Positions 24,676 through 33,310 of a stretch of DNA of 64,000 nt are shown piece by piece. The notes under the pieces were generated by a model, which made no database searches, was not told the DNA's origin, and saw only the letters and a program-made list of their open reading frames with translations. Location of the stretch: the NCBI GenBank assembly GCA_900540275.1, contig UQFO01000010.1, positions 1 through 64,000 of the forward strand, given 5' to 3'. The stretch is from an uncultured Oscillospiraceae bacterium. GTDB taxonomy: Bacteria; Bacillota; Clostridia; Oscillospirales; Acutalibacteraceae. The first letter of the stretch is position 1; every line of letters starts with the position of its first letter. Both the position numbers and the translations under genes were made by a program.

Positions 24676-25946
24676 GTTTTACCGAGATAAAGGGCGCGCG
24701 CACGCATGACAGCTATTTTAAAGCGGTGCACCCGACGGGCCTTACTATATATGTTTACCCGAAAGAGGGCTACGGCTCGACGTATGCGATGTTCGGTACG
24801 AAATACGGCTCGGTCAACCGTACCTTTTCCGTAAACGGCGGCGAGAAGCTTACCGTACCTGACGGTATTGCGCATTATCTCGAGCATAAGCTCTTTGAAA
24901 GCGAGGACGGCGACGCGTTCACCCGCTACGCGAAAACGGGCGCATCGGCAAACGCCTACACGTCCTTTGACAAGACGTGTTACCTCTTTTCCTGTACGGA
25001 GAACTTTGAAGCTTCTCTTGAAATCCTGCTTGATTTTGTACAGTCGCCGTACTTTACGGAGCAGACAGTGCAGAAGGAGCAGGGCATTATCGGGCAGGAA
25101 ATCAGGATGTATGATGATTCACCAGAATGGCGCGTCATGTTCAACCTCCTGGAGGCGATGTACCACAGCCATCCTGTGAAAATCGATATTGCCGGAACTG
25201 TTGAATCGATTGCACAAATTACGCCGGAATATCTTTACCAGTGCTACGAAAGCTTTTATAACCTGAACAACATGGTCCTTTGCGTTGCCGGAAGCTGTAC
25301 GCCGGAGCAGGTGTATAAGGTTGCAGATAAGATGCTCAAGCCCTGCAAAAAGCAGACGGTTGAAACCTTTTTTGGGCCGGAGCCTGAAAGCGTCGTGAAG
25401 GAATACGTGGAGCAGATTTTCCCTGTCGCTGTGCCGATGTTCCAGCTTGGCTTCAAGACAAAGGCGGGGGAGGCGCGTTCTACAAGCGACGAGCTAGCGC
25501 TTACTGATATCCTGCTGTTTGCGCTTGCTTCAAATTCCTCTCCAATGTACAGGGAGCTCATGGAAAAGGAGCTTATTAACCAGAGCTTTAATTATGAGTT
25601 CTTTGAGGGGCCGGGTTATGTAAGCGTTTTGTTCAGCGGCGAGTCGCGCGACCCGAAGCAGACGGCGGAAATCATCCGCGGCTATGTGGATGAGGCCCGC
25701 CGAAACGGGTTGCCGGAGGAGGACTTCGAAATTGCTAAAAAAGCAATTTACGGGGAAACGGTCGGTTCTCTCAACAACATTGAATCGATTGCGAACGTGC
25801 TTACGGAATTTGCATTTACCGGCAAGGAGCTGTATGCTTATATCGACGCGGTTGCAGGGGCAAAAAGGGAGGCCGCCTGCAAGCGCCTGGAAAGCCTGCT
25901 CGACAGCGGTAAATCTGCGCTGTCCGTGGTCAAGGCCGCGGACTGA
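24672..25946 (+). CDS. yfmH: M16-family zinc peptidase-like protein YfmH
   Basis: 424 aa. Catalytic-type partner of YfmF. It carries the inverted zinc motif HYLEH (in GIAHYLEHKLFES, about residue 72) with the downstream Glu (about 150, in EQGIIGQEIRMYDDSPEW), plus SANAYTSFDKTCYLFSC typical of M16 peptidases. The ATG overlaps the yfmF stop (ATGA), so the two are made together. Followed by a hairpin before lgt. Confidence 0.9.
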   Translation: MSFTEIKGARTHDSYFKAVHPTGLTIYVYPKEGYGSTYAMFGTKYGSVNRTFSVNGGEKLTVPDGIAHYLEHKLFESEDGDAFTRYAKTGASANAYTSFDKTCYLFSCTENFEASLEILLDFVQSPYFTEQTVQKEQGIIGQEIRMYDDSPEWRVMFNLLEAMYHSHPVKIDIAGTVESIAQITPEYLYQCYESFYNLNNMVLCVAGSCTPEQVYKVADKMLKPCKKQTVETFFGPEPESVVKEYVEQIFPVAVPMFQLGFKTKAGEARSTSDELALTDILLFALASNSSPMYRELMEKELINQSFNYEFFEGPGYVSVLFSGESRDPKQTAEIIRGYVDEARRNGLPEEDFEIAKKAIYGETVGSLNNIESIANVLTEFAFTGKELYAYIDAVAGAKREAACKRLESLLDSGKSALSVVKAAD

Positions 25947-25958
25947 CAGAAAGAAATT

Positions 25959-25993
25959 ACGGGCGGCAGGGCTTATGCCGCGCCGCCCGTTTA
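25959..25993 (+). terminator. Hairpin between yfmH and lgt
   Basis: ACGGGCGGC / GCCGCCCGT with a structured loop; the T-tract is only TTT, so termination may be incomplete. Confidence 0.6.
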
Positions 25994-26021
25994 AACCTCC
26001 ATACGGAAAGGAATTTTCATT

Positions 26022-26855
26022 ATGGTTTACAACGTATCGTTTCCTGGGCTGGGGCTTCAGTTTGAAGTGAATCCCGTCGCCCTTCAGCTCGGCGGCCTTA
26101 CTATCAGGTGGTACGGCGTGCTGATTGCGCTTGGGCTGGTGTTGGCGCTTATCTACGCAATGAACGTCTGCAAACGGCGTTACGGCGTGTCGCAGGACAA
26201 GCTTTTGGACTGCGTGCTCGTCGGAATTATTACAGCAATTATCGGGGCAAGGCTATATTATGTTGCCTTTAAATGGGACGTGTACAGCCAGGACCCTATG
26301 AGCATATTCTACATAAATTCGGGAGGGCTCGCCATCTACGGGGGCCTTATCGGCGCGCTTATCGGCGGTCTGATTGTGGCGAAAATCGTAAAGGTGAACA
26401 TCCCCGCGCTGCTCGACATAGCCTGCCTTGGCTTTTTAATCGGGCAGGGCATCGGCAGGTGGGGCAACTTCATGAACCAAGAGGCCTTCGGCACCCCGAC
26501 CGGCCTTCCCTGGGGCATGGTAAGCGAGAACACGGGAAATATCGCCGTGCATCCGGCTTTTTTATATGAATCCCTCTGGTGCCTGCTGGGGTTTGTGCTT
26601 CTGCACTTTTTCAGCAAAAGGTTCAGAAAATACGACGGACAAATCTTCCTTCTGTATATGGTATGGTATGGCTTTGAACGGATGATTGTGGAAGGGCTTC
26701 GCACTGACAGCCTGTACACGCCGTTTTTTAATCTGCGCGTGTCACAGATTGTCTCACTCGTCATTATGGTTGCCGGTATCGTATTCCTGATTATCAACCA
26801 GGTGAAAAAGAAGGATACAATCGCCGTTCCGCTTAAAAGAAAAGTGAAAGGATGA
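26022..26855 (+). CDS. lgt: Prolipoprotein diacylglyceryl transferase
   Basis: 277 aa, seven predicted membrane helices. Lgt moves diacylglycerol from phosphatidylglycerol to the lipobox Cys of prolipoproteins in the membrane. Signature GxGRxGNFxNxExxG is present as GIGRWGNFMNQEAFG (about 145), with LAIYGGLIG and HPAFLYESL also conserved. AAAGGAATTTTC precedes the ATG. The window encodes at least one lipobox protein (33311) that would be its substrate. folD follows 9 bp later. Confidence 0.95.
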   Translation: MVYNVSFPGLGLQFEVNPVALQLGGLTIRWYGVLIALGLVLALIYAMNVCKRRYGVSQDKLLDCVLVGIITAIIGARLYYVAFKWDVYSQDPMSIFYINSGGLAIYGGLIGALIGGLIVAKIVKVNIPALLDIACLGFLIGQGIGRWGNFMNQEAFGTPTGLPWGMVSENTGNIAVHPAFLYESLWCLLGFVLLHFFSKRFRKYDGQIFLLYMVWYGFERMIVEGLRTDSLYTPFFNLRVSQIVSLVIMVAGIVFLIINQVKKKDTIAVPLKRKVKG

Positions 26856-26864
26856 GAATAGCTT

Positions 26865-27719
26865 ATGGCTAAGATATTAGATGGAAAAGCAGTTTCCGCG
26901 TCGGTAAAGGAGCAGGTGGCGAATGAGACTGCCGCGCTCAAGGAGAAAGGTATTACACCCGGGCTTGCTGTCGTGATTGTCGGCGACGACCCCGCCTCGC
27001 ATGTATATGTAAACAACAAAAAGAAGGCGTGCGCCCAGGTTGGCTTCCATTCGGAGGAATACGCGCTGCCCGCGCAGACTACGCAGGAGGAGCTGCTGGC
27101 TCTCGTTGAAACGCTGAACAAAAAGCCTGACATCAACGGTATCCTCGTTCAGCTTCCTCTGCCGCCGCACCTCGATGAAAAGGCGGTTATCGAGGCGATT
27201 GACCCGAAAAAAGACGTGGACGCGTTCCACGCTTCAAATGTCGGGAAAATCATGATAGGCGATTACCATTTCCTTCCCTGTACGCCCGCGGGTGTGATGG
27301 AGCTGTTAAAGTCTGAAAAAATAGACGTGTGCTCAAAGAACTGCGTCGTCATCGGCAGGAGCAATATTGTCGGCAAGCCGATGGCCATGCTTCTGCTGCA
27401 CCAGAACGGCACGGTTACCATCTGCCACAGCCGGACAAAAAACCTGAAGGAGGTCTGCTCGCAGGCCGACATTTTGGTAGCGGCGGTCGGGATAGCAAAG
27501 TTTGTCAAGGGCGATATGGTCAAGGAGGGCGCCGTGGTAATTGATGTTGGTATGGATCGGGACGAAAACGGCAAGCTCTGCGGCGATGTGGATTTTGCGC
27601 AGGTCGAGCCGAAGGCCTCTTATATTACGCCGGTGCCGGGCGGGGTCGGACCAATGACAATTGCTATGCTCATGAAAAACACGCTGATGGCGGCAAGGCT
27701 GCAAAACGGTATGTATTAA
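26865..27719 (+). CDS. folD: Bifunctional methylenetetrahydrofolate dehydrogenase/cyclohydrolase
   Basis: 284 aa. FolD converts 5,10-methylene-THF to 10-formyl-THF through methenyl-THF. Motifs: YVNNKKKACAQVG (catalytic Lys region), INGILVQLPLPPHL, DVDAFH, the nucleotide-binding GRSNIVGKPMA, and PVPGGVGPMTIAML near the C-terminus. Complete. Likely cotranscribed with lgt. Confidence 0.96.
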   Translation: MAKILDGKAVSASVKEQVANETAALKEKGITPGLAVVIVGDDPASHVYVNNKKKACAQVGFHSEEYALPAQTTQEELLALVETLNKKPDINGILVQLPLPPHLDEKAVIEAIDPKKDVDAFHASNVGKIMIGDYHFLPCTPAGVMELLKSEKIDVCSKNCVVIGRSNIVGKPMAMLLLHQNGTVTICHSRTKNLKEVCSQADILVAAVGIAKFVKGDMVKEGAVVIDVGMDRDENGKLCGDVDFAQVEPKASYITPVPGGVGPMTIAMLMKNTLMAARLQNGMY

Positions 27720-27741
27720 GCGGGAAAAGTGCTGGAACTGC

Positions 27742-27858
27742 TTGACAGGGCTTTTTGCTTGTGCTACTATATTATAGCCGCATATTACGGGCATCTATAA
27801 GAGGGCGTATGTCCCCGCCCGGCGAATAGCGAGTCTGAATAAAGGAATGGTTTATTAC
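27742..27858 (+). promoter_or_regulatory. rplU promoter and structured leader
   Basis: TTGACA at 27742-27747 and TACTAT at 27765-27770 are 17 bp apart. The leader of about 80 bases before rplU contains GC-rich pairing segments (TCCCCGCCCGGCG) and may be the L21 autoregulatory leader known in Firmicutes. The promoter is clear; the leader identity is a guess. Confidence 0.6.
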
Positions 27859-28167
27859 ATGTACGCAATTATCGAAACCGGCGGTAAGCAGTACAAGGTA
27901 GAGAGCGGCGACGTTATCTACGTGGAAAAGCTTACGGCGCAGGAAAATGACACGGTTGATTTCAAGGTCGTCGCGCTTGCAACAGAAAACGACATGAAGG
28001 TCGGCAGCCCGTATGTAGCGGACGCGAAGGTAACGGGCAAGGTGCTCAAGAACGGCAAAGGCAAGAAAATTACCGTTGCCACATATAAGCCCAAGAAGGG
28101 CGAAAAGAGAAAGATGGGTCACAGACAGCCTTATACGAAGGTTGAAATCCAGGCTTTTGAAGCGTAA
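27859..28167 (+). CDS. rplU: 50S ribosomal protein L21
   Basis: 102 aa. The ATG at 27859 gives the standard N-terminus MYAIIETGGKQYKV; an in-frame ATG at 27847 touches the AAAGGA ribosome site and is unlikely. The C-terminal YKPKKGEKRKMGHRQPYT block is the conserved rRNA-binding region. First gene of rplU-prp-rpmA. Confidence 0.96.
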   Translation: MYAIIETGGKQYKVESGDVIYVEKLTAQENDTVDFKVVALATENDMKVGSPYVADAKVTGKVLKNGKGKKITVATYKPKKGEKRKMGHRQPYTKVEIQAFEA

Positions 28168-28170
28168 GCC

Positions 28171-28491
28171 ATGATTGAGGCGGTCTTTTACACATCGGAC
28201 AGCGGAAGGCTTCTGGGCTTTCGCGTGAAGGGTCATGCGGGCTACTCGGAGCATGGGAGCGATATCGTCTGCGCGGCGGTCAGTTCCGCTTCACTGATGG
28301 CTGCTAACACCATCACGGAGGTTCTGCACATCGGTGCCGACGTTACGGTAAAGGACGGAAATCTCGCAATCAGGATTTTTGAGCGGGACGCGGATATCTG
28401 CCGCGACATCCTCTCGGGCTTCAAGCTGCATATGCTGTCTCTTGAAGAGCAGTATCCGCAATATATCAGCGTAAATTATACGGAGGTGTAA
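28171..28491 (+). CDS. prp: Ribosomal-processing cysteine protease Prp
   Basis: 106 aa. Prp removes the N-terminal extension of L27 in Firmicutes and relatives. The catalytic dyad is visible: His in KGHAGYSEHG and Cys in DIVCAAVS. It sits between the L21 and L27 genes, the standard location, and the downstream L27 carries the matching cleavage site. Confidence 0.94.
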   Translation: MIEAVFYTSDSGRLLGFRVKGHAGYSEHGSDIVCAAVSSASLMAANTITEVLHIGADVTVKDGNLAIRIFERDADICRDILSGFKLHMLSLEEQYPQYISVNYTEV

Positions 28492-28494
28492 ACA

Positions 28495-28776
28495 ATGATT
28501 AAAATAGACATTCAGTTGTTTGCTCATAAAAAAGGTATGGGCTCCACAAAGAACGGACGTGACTCCGAATCCAAACGTCTCGGCGTAAAGCGTGCGGACG
28601 GACAGTTCGTGCTTGCCGGCAACATCCTTGTCAAGCAGCGCGGAACACATATCCATCCCGGCAACAACGTCGGCAGAGGCTCTGACGACACTCTGTTCGC
28701 TTTGGTGGACGGCAAGGTCCGTTTTGAGCGTGTAGGCCGCGACCGCAAGCGCGTCAGCGTTTATGCGGAGCAGTAA
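28495..28776 (+). CDS. rpmA: 50S ribosomal protein L27 with cleavable N-terminal extension
   Basis: 93 aa. The first nine residues MIKIDIQLF form the extension cut by Prp; cleavage between Phe9 and Ala10 yields the mature N-terminus AHKKG that reaches the peptidyl-transferase centre. The rest (GSTKNGRDSESKRLGVKR, QRGTHIHPGNNVG) is standard L27. Confidence 0.97.
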   Translation: MIKIDIQLFAHKKGMGSTKNGRDSESKRLGVKRADGQFVLAGNILVKQRGTHIHPGNNVGRGSDDTLFALVDGKVRFERVGRDRKRVSVYAEQ

Positions 28777-28800
28777 TTGCGTGCAAACAATAACGACTTG

Positions 28801-28830
28801 AAGGGCGGAAGGGTTTCCGCCCTTATTTTA
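28801..28830 (+). terminator. Terminator of the rplU-prp-rpmA operon
   Basis: AAGGGCGGAA/TTCCGCCCTT with GGGT loop, then ATTTTAT. Confidence 0.85.
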
Positions 28831-28847
28831 TAAGCAGAGGGCTTTTT

Positions 28848-29219
28848 ATGTTTCAGAACGATTATTTTATGCGCCAGATTGAAATGCTCGGCCGCTTTCT
28901 TGCAAAGCTGATATTTAATAAAGAAACGACCGTATACGAGGTAATTATCGACGAAGAGGGAAATATTACCCCTGCTGGTTTACTTTATCTGGAACTCAAT
29001 ACGATGATAAAAGAGGGTAGAATAAATGAAGCGGAGAATCTGCTCTTCGACCGGATTGAAGCGACCTATGACAATGAATACCTGGAAATCGCCATTGATT
29101 TTTATTCCCAGGTAAATAATTTGACGGATGAATTTTTAGAGGAGCACGATTTTTCACGGGAGGAAGCCATGGAAGGGCTTTCCAAAGTGAAACAGCTTTA
29201 CGGCATTGAAGAGCTGTAA
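28848..29219 (+). CDS. DUF6483-like small helical protein
   Basis: 123 aa, no signal peptide or membrane segment. Opens with QNDYFMRQIEMLGRFLAKLIF and continues as mostly helical acidic sequence with a tetratricopeptide-like feel (INEAENLLFDRIEAT, YLEIAIDFYSQVNNL). It matches in general appearance a conserved clostridial family I know as DUF6483; function unknown. Located between rpmA and obgE, 34 bp before the latter. Confidence 0.7.
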   Translation: MFQNDYFMRQIEMLGRFLAKLIFNKETTVYEVIIDEEGNITPAGLLYLELNTMIKEGRINEAENLLFDRIEATYDNEYLEIAIDFYSQVNNLTDEFLEEHDFSREEAMEGLSKVKQLYGIEEL

Positions 29220-29253
29220 CGGCGCCTGACGGCAGAAAAGGCGGGACAAAAAA

Positions 29254-30525
29254 ATGTTTGTAGATTACGCGAAAATAAATATAAAGGCGGGCGACGGCGG
29301 CGATGGGCATGTTTCCTTCCACAGAGAAAAGTATGTTGCAGCGGGAGGGCCCGACGGCGGTGACGGAGGAAGAGGCGGCAACGTTGTGTTCCAGGCGGAC
29401 GACAACCTTTCGACGCTTGCCGATTTCCGTTATAAAAGGAAGTATGCCGCGCCCCGCGGCGAGGACGGCAGGCCGAGCCGCAGGACAGGAAAAAACGGCG
29501 GAGACCTTGTGATTAAGGTGCCGCGCGGAACGGTGGTAAAGGAAGCTGAAACAGGGCGCATCCTGGCGGACGTGTCTTCAGACGAGCAGGTTGTTGTTGC
29601 GCGCGGCGGAAACGGCGGTTGGGGCAACATCCATTTCGCTACGCCGACGCGCCAGATTCCACGCTTTGCAAAACCGGGGCTTCCCGGCGAGGAGTTCGAG
29701 GTACAGCTCGAGCTCAAGCTTTTGGCTGACGTGGGGCTTGTGGGCTTTCCAAACGTTGGAAAAAGCACCCTCGTTTCTGTTGTGAGTGAAGCAAAGCCGG
29801 TAATTGCAGATTACCATTTTACAACGATTACGCCTGTGCTCGGCGTCGTCAGGATGGGACAGGAACAGTCCTTTGTTATGGCTGATATTCCGGGACTGAT
29901 TGAAAACGCAAGCGAAGGAACGGGACTTGGGCACCAGTTTTTGCGCCACGTTGACCGCTGCCGGATGCTCGTGCATATCGTCGATGTCGCGGGCAGCGAG
30001 GGCCGTGACCCGAAGGACGACTTTAATATTATCAACCGGGAGCTTGAAAAGTTTGATTCCGAGCTTGCAAAGCGCCCAATGCTGGTCGCGGGCAATAAGT
30101 GCGATTTGGCACAGGATGAGCAGATAGAGGAATTTAAAAGGTTTGTTGAGGAGCAGGGGTACGAGTTCTTCCCGATTATGGCGGCGATTCGCCACGGGGT
30201 AGACCCGCTCCTGCAAAAAATACAAGAGATGCTTTCAAAGCTTCCGCCGATTGTGCGCTATGAGGCGGAGCCCGCGCCTGTTATTGAGCCGGAGAAGCTC
30301 AGGGACCGCGGCGTTTCGGTCAAGGTAGTGGACGGTATTTATGTGGTAGAAGGTAAATGGCTGTTGAACGTGATGCGTTCGGTCAATTTTGACGATTACG
30401 AATCGCTTCAGTATTTCCAGCGTGTGCTGATAAGCGCGGGCGTGATAGACGCTTTGCGGGAGGCTGGCATTTCTGAGGGCGATACGGTATCGATTTATGA
30501 CCTGGACTTTGATTTTGTGGAATAA
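29254..30525 (+). CDS. obgE: Obg-family GTPase ObgE/CgtA
   Basis: 423 aa. Essential GTPase in 50S ribosome assembly and stress response. Glycine-rich Obg fold 1-158 (KAGDGGDGHVSFHREKY, GGDGGRGGNV), G domain with G1 GFPNVGKST (about 166), G3 DIPG, G4 NKCD, and a C-terminal OCT domain (about 345-423) as in Bacillus-type Obg. Neighbourhood rplU-prp-rpmA-obgE is conserved widely. Confidence 0.96.
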   Translation: MFVDYAKINIKAGDGGDGHVSFHREKYVAAGGPDGGDGGRGGNVVFQADDNLSTLADFRYKRKYAAPRGEDGRPSRRTGKNGGDLVIKVPRGTVVKEAETGRILADVSSDEQVVVARGGNGGWGNIHFATPTRQIPRFAKPGLPGEEFEVQLELKLLADVGLVGFPNVGKSTLVSVVSEAKPVIADYHFTTITPVLGVVRMGQEQSFVMADIPGLIENASEGTGLGHQFLRHVDRCRMLVHIVDVAGSEGRDPKDDFNIINRELEKFDSELAKRPMLVAGNKCDLAQDEQIEEFKRFVEEQGYEFFPIMAAIRHGVDPLLQKIQEMLSKLPPIVRYEAEPAPVIEPEKLRDRGVSVKVVDGIYVVEGKWLLNVMRSVNFDDYESLQYFQRVLISAGVIDALREAGISEGDTVSIYDLDFDFVE

Positions 30526-30542
30526 TGCGGAGGAACGTATAG

Positions 30543-30947
30543 ATGGACAAATTGCTCGACAGGCAATGCGACCCGCGGCAGTACAGCCCGCTGGCGCTGG
30601 CCTTTATAGGCGACGGCGTGTTTGACCTGATGGTACGTGAGCGGCTTGTAACACAGGCCAACCGACCGGTCGGGGAGCTGAACAGAATGAAGGTTCAGCA
30701 GGTCTGCTGCAAATCGCAGGCGGAATTTGTGTCTTTATTGCTGCCGGAGCTTTCGGAAGAGGAAGAGGCGGTATACCGGCGTGGGCGAAACGCGCACAGC
30801 CGCCCGCCGAAGAACGCAAGCTCCGCCGACTACCACAGCGCAACGGGTTTTGAGGCGCTGTGGGGGTATTTGTACCTGCTTGGGAGAATTGACCGCCTTT
30901 GCGAGCTTTTTGAAAAGCTGATGCGCGACGGCGAATCGGATACATAA
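30543..30947 (+). CDS. mrnC: Mini-ribonuclease III
   Basis: 134 aa. RNase III catalytic domain without dsRNA-binding domain; matures 23S rRNA in Firmicutes. Catalytic motif ALAFIGDGVFDLMVRE near residue 20, and the second acidic region with TGFEALWGYLYL (about 100-115). 17 bp after obgE, same transcript, closed by a terminator. Confidence 0.93.
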   Translation: MDKLLDRQCDPRQYSPLALAFIGDGVFDLMVRERLVTQANRPVGELNRMKVQQVCCKSQAEFVSLLLPELSEEEEAVYRRGRNAHSRPPKNASSADYHSATGFEALWGYLYLLGRIDRLCELFEKLMRDGESDT

Positions 30948-30971
30948 AAACCATCCAGAATATGTAAACTA

Positions 30972-30998
30972 AGAGCAGGTATGGCCTGCTCTTTTTTT
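30972..30998 (+). terminator. Terminator after mrnC
   Basis: AGAGCAGG/CCTGCTCT stem with TATGG loop and a run of seven T. Confidence 0.93.
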
Positions 30999-31066
30999 GC
31001 GGCCTTAAAAAACACTGTCCGGCGGCTTCCCGCTGAACATGGCAGCTTAAGGAAGGATATTACTGT

Positions 31067-31942
31067 ATGGTAAGGGAATCCATCAATAAAAAATCGATTT
31101 TCCTCGATCTTCTGTTTTTTCTCGCGGGGAGCGTGTTGTACGCCATATCCGTCGATATGTTCACCGCGCCCAACGAAATAGCGCCCGGCGGGCTTACAGG
31201 CGTAGGCACGATGCTCAATTCCCTGTTTGGGCTGCCCATCGGCACCGTTGTGCTGATACTGAATATTCCGCTGTTTATTTGGGGCGCGGCAGTGATGGGT
31301 TGGAAATTTCTTGGCAAGACAGTTACCGCGACTGTGCTTGTTTCAGCGGCGATTGACATTTTAGAGCCGTTTCTCCCCGCGTACACAGGCGATAAAATGC
31401 TTGCGAGCATTTTCGGAGGGATATTTATAGGCGTAGGGCTTTCGTTGATTTTCATCCGCGGCGGCACAACCGGCGGAACGGACCTTACGGCGCGGCTTTT
31501 GAACCGGCGCAGGCCGCAGATGTCCATCGGCAAGCTGATACTATTAATCGATATGGTAGTTATCGTTGCTGCCGGCCTTGTTTATGGGAATTTGGAAAGC
31601 CCGCTTTACGCCGTCGTCAGTATTTTTGTCACAACAAAGATTATCGACGCGCTTATTTACGGCACGAGCATAGGCACGGGCAAGATGATGTTTATTATCT
31701 CGGACAAAAACGAAGAAATTGCTGACAAAATTATCAATACCATAAGCCGCGGCGTGACAAAAATAAAATCTGTCGGCGGCTACAGCGGCGCGCCGCGCGA
31801 GGTGCTATTATGCGCGCTCAGCCGCAGCGAGGTCTATAAAACGTACGACGTCATTCACAAAATCGACCCGCACGCGTTTATTATTGTGGGAGAGGCGGGA
31901 GAAATCTCTGGGGAAGGCTTTGCGTCATTAAAAAAAGATTGA
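31067..31942 (+). CDS. yitT: YitT-family membrane protein (DUF161/DUF2179)
   Basis: 291 aa. About five to six membrane helices (residues 10-200), including IFIRGGTTGGTDLTARLLNR, the family signature, and a C-terminal cytosolic DUF2179 domain (about 215-285, RGVTKIKSVGGYSGAPREVLLC). Function unresolved; transporter role often supposed. The -35 box of the downstream rpsF promoter overlaps its stop codon. Confidence 0.9.
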   Translation: MVRESINKKSIFLDLLFFLAGSVLYAISVDMFTAPNEIAPGGLTGVGTMLNSLFGLPIGTVVLILNIPLFIWGAAVMGWKFLGKTVTATVLVSAAIDILEPFLPAYTGDKMLASIFGGIFIGVGLSLIFIRGGTTGGTDLTARLLNRRRPQMSIGKLILLIDMVVIVAAGLVYGNLESPLYAVVSIFVTTKIIDALIYGTSIGTGKMMFIISDKNEEIADKIINTISRGVTKIKSVGGYSGAPREVLLCALSRSEVYKTYDVIHKIDPHAFIIVGEAGEISGEGFASLKKD

Positions 31943-32083
31943 CAGAAGAATATGGAATTGATATAATAACCCTGTTATGTCTGCGGGTCAGACGGCGGGC
32001 ATAGCGCGGCATACAGGCCGCTTGTTATCCTTGCTCCGGTCAAAAGCTGCCGGGGCCAAAGTCCAAAAGGAGGTGCACAAAAG
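31939..32083 (+). promoter_or_regulatory. rpsF promoter and candidate S6:S18 leader
   Basis: TTGACA at 31939-31944 overlaps the yitT stop, and TATAAT sits at 31962-31967 (17-bp spacer). The 110-base leader contains GC pairing segments (GCTCCGG...CTGCCGGGGC) of the kind bound by S6:S18 in autoregulation of this operon. The promoter is strong; the leader function is inferred from family knowledge. Confidence 0.65.
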
Positions 32084-32377
32084 ATGGCAGTAATCAATTC
32101 CTATGAGACCGTTATGGTCATTTCTACAACGCTCGGCGAAGAGGGCATTCAGGCTATGATTGAAAAATTCAAGGCGCTCATTGAGAAGCATGCTACTCTT
32201 GAAAACGTCGACGAGTGGGGCAAGCGCAGGCTTGCATACCTCATCAACGACGAGGCCGAGGGCCATTATGTCCTGATTAACTTCAAGAGCGAGCCTGATT
32301 TCCCGGCGGAGCTCGACAGACGTTACAAGATTACAGACGGAATTCTCCGTTCCCTCATCGTAAGAAAAGACGCTTAA
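32084..32377 (+). CDS. rpsF: 30S ribosomal protein S6
   Basis: 97 aa. Standard fold: SYETVMVIS first strand, DEWGKRRLAYLINDEAEGHYVLINF, and the C-terminal GILRSLIVRKD. AAAGGAGGT precedes ATG. Heads rpsF-ssb-rpsR. Confidence 0.96.
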   Translation: MAVINSYETVMVISTTLGEEGIQAMIEKFKALIEKHATLENVDEWGKRRLAYLINDEAEGHYVLINFKSEPDFPAELDRRYKITDGILRSLIVRKDA

Positions 32378-32414
32378 GTGAATATATGAAGCTAGGAAAG
32401 AAGGATGAAACGTA

Positions 32415-32861
32415 ATGAATAAAGTGATTTTAATGGGCAGGCTTGTAGCCGACCCGGAACTCAAAACGACGCCGTCTGGCGTATCGGTCACCAGCTTCCG
32501 TATTGCGGTGGACCGCAATTACGTAAAGCAGGGCGAAGAACGCCAGGCGGATTTTATCGACATCGTATGCTGGAGGCAGCGCGCTGAGTTCGTTTGCAAG
32601 TATTTTGTAAAGGGCCAGCTGATTGCGCTTGAAGGTTCTATCCAGACACGCCAGTACCAGGACAAGAACGGAAACAACCGTACGGCTGTTGAAGTAGTCG
32701 CCGACAACGTGTATTTCACAGGCGACAAAAGAGGCGGCGGCGCCCCGCAGGGCGGATATTCGCAGGCTCCTGTACCGACGGAAGCACCGGCGCCCGCTTA
32801 TACGAGCGGTTCGACGGGCGACTTTGAGGAAATGCCTTTGGATGACGATTTACCGTTTTGA
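32415..32861 (+). CDS. ssb: Single-stranded DNA-binding protein
   Basis: 148 aa. OB-fold 1-107 (MNKVILMGRLVADPEL, FRIAVDRNY, FIDIVCWRQRAEFVCKYFVKG). A Gly/Pro-rich tail follows and ends in the acidic tip PLDDDLPF, the partner-recruiting motif. Placed between S6 and S18 as in most Firmicutes. Confidence 0.96.
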   Translation: MNKVILMGRLVADPELKTTPSGVSVTSFRIAVDRNYVKQGEERQADFIDIVCWRQRAEFVCKYFVKGQLIALEGSIQTRQYQDKNGNNRTAVEVVADNVYFTGDKRGGGAPQGGYSQAPVPTEAPAPAYTSGSTGDFEEMPLDDDLPF

Positions 32862-32909
32862 TTGAGAGCGCAGTTTTTTCTGCGATTATTTATAAAGGAG
32901 CGATAGAAA

Positions 32910-33161
32910 ATGGCTGACAGACCCGAGAGAGACAACCGCCGCGGCGGACGCAAGGGCCGCAGGAAGGTTTGCGCGTTCTGTGTGGACAAGGTTGAAACAA
33001 TCGATTATAAGGATATTGCAAGGCTTCGCCGTTTCCTTTCCGAGAGGGCGAAGATTCTCCCCAGGAGAGTAACGGGTACATGCGCGCATCATCAGCGTGC
33101 GCTGACGCTTGCAATCAAGAGAGCAAGGCATTTGGCTCTGCTTCCCTACACAAGCGACTGA
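32910..33161 (+). CDS. rpsR: 30S ribosomal protein S18
   Basis: 83 aa. Basic N-terminus followed by the conserved VETIDYKDIARLRRFLSERAKI and HHQRALTLAIKRARHLALLPY. The CAFC and CAHH residues resemble the zinc-binding-type variant of S18; with only this evidence, metal binding is a possibility. Last gene of the operon. Confidence 0.96.
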   Translation: MADRPERDNRRGGRKGRRKVCAFCVDKVETIDYKDIARLRRFLSERAKILPRRVTGTCAHHQRALTLAIKRARHLALLPYTSD

Positions 33162-33179
33162 TTTTACATCGATAAAGCG

Positions 33180-33217
33180 CAGCGGCGGGTTTGTGACGAA
33201 CCTGCCGCTGTTTTTGT
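33180..33217 (+). terminator. Terminator of rpsF-ssb-rpsR
   Basis: CAGCGGC-GGGTT / AACC-TGCCGCTG stem, then TTTTTGTTTTTTTG. Confidence 0.9.
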
Positions 33218-33248
33218 TTTTTTGTTTTTAAACGCCAAATCAGGAAAG

Positions 33249-33283
33249 AACGCGCCCTGCCGTTTAATAAGGCAGGGCGCGTT
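33249..33283. terminator. Perfect 13-bp hairpin between convergent genes
   Basis: AACGCGCCCTGCC / GGCAGGGCGCGTT with a 9-base loop. It lies just beyond the 3' end of the minus-strand lipoprotein gene and probably terminates it; T-tract weak on that strand (GTTCTTTCC). Confidence 0.65.
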
Positions 33284-33310
33284 CCCTTTCAAAGGAAGAA
33301 ACTATTAGTT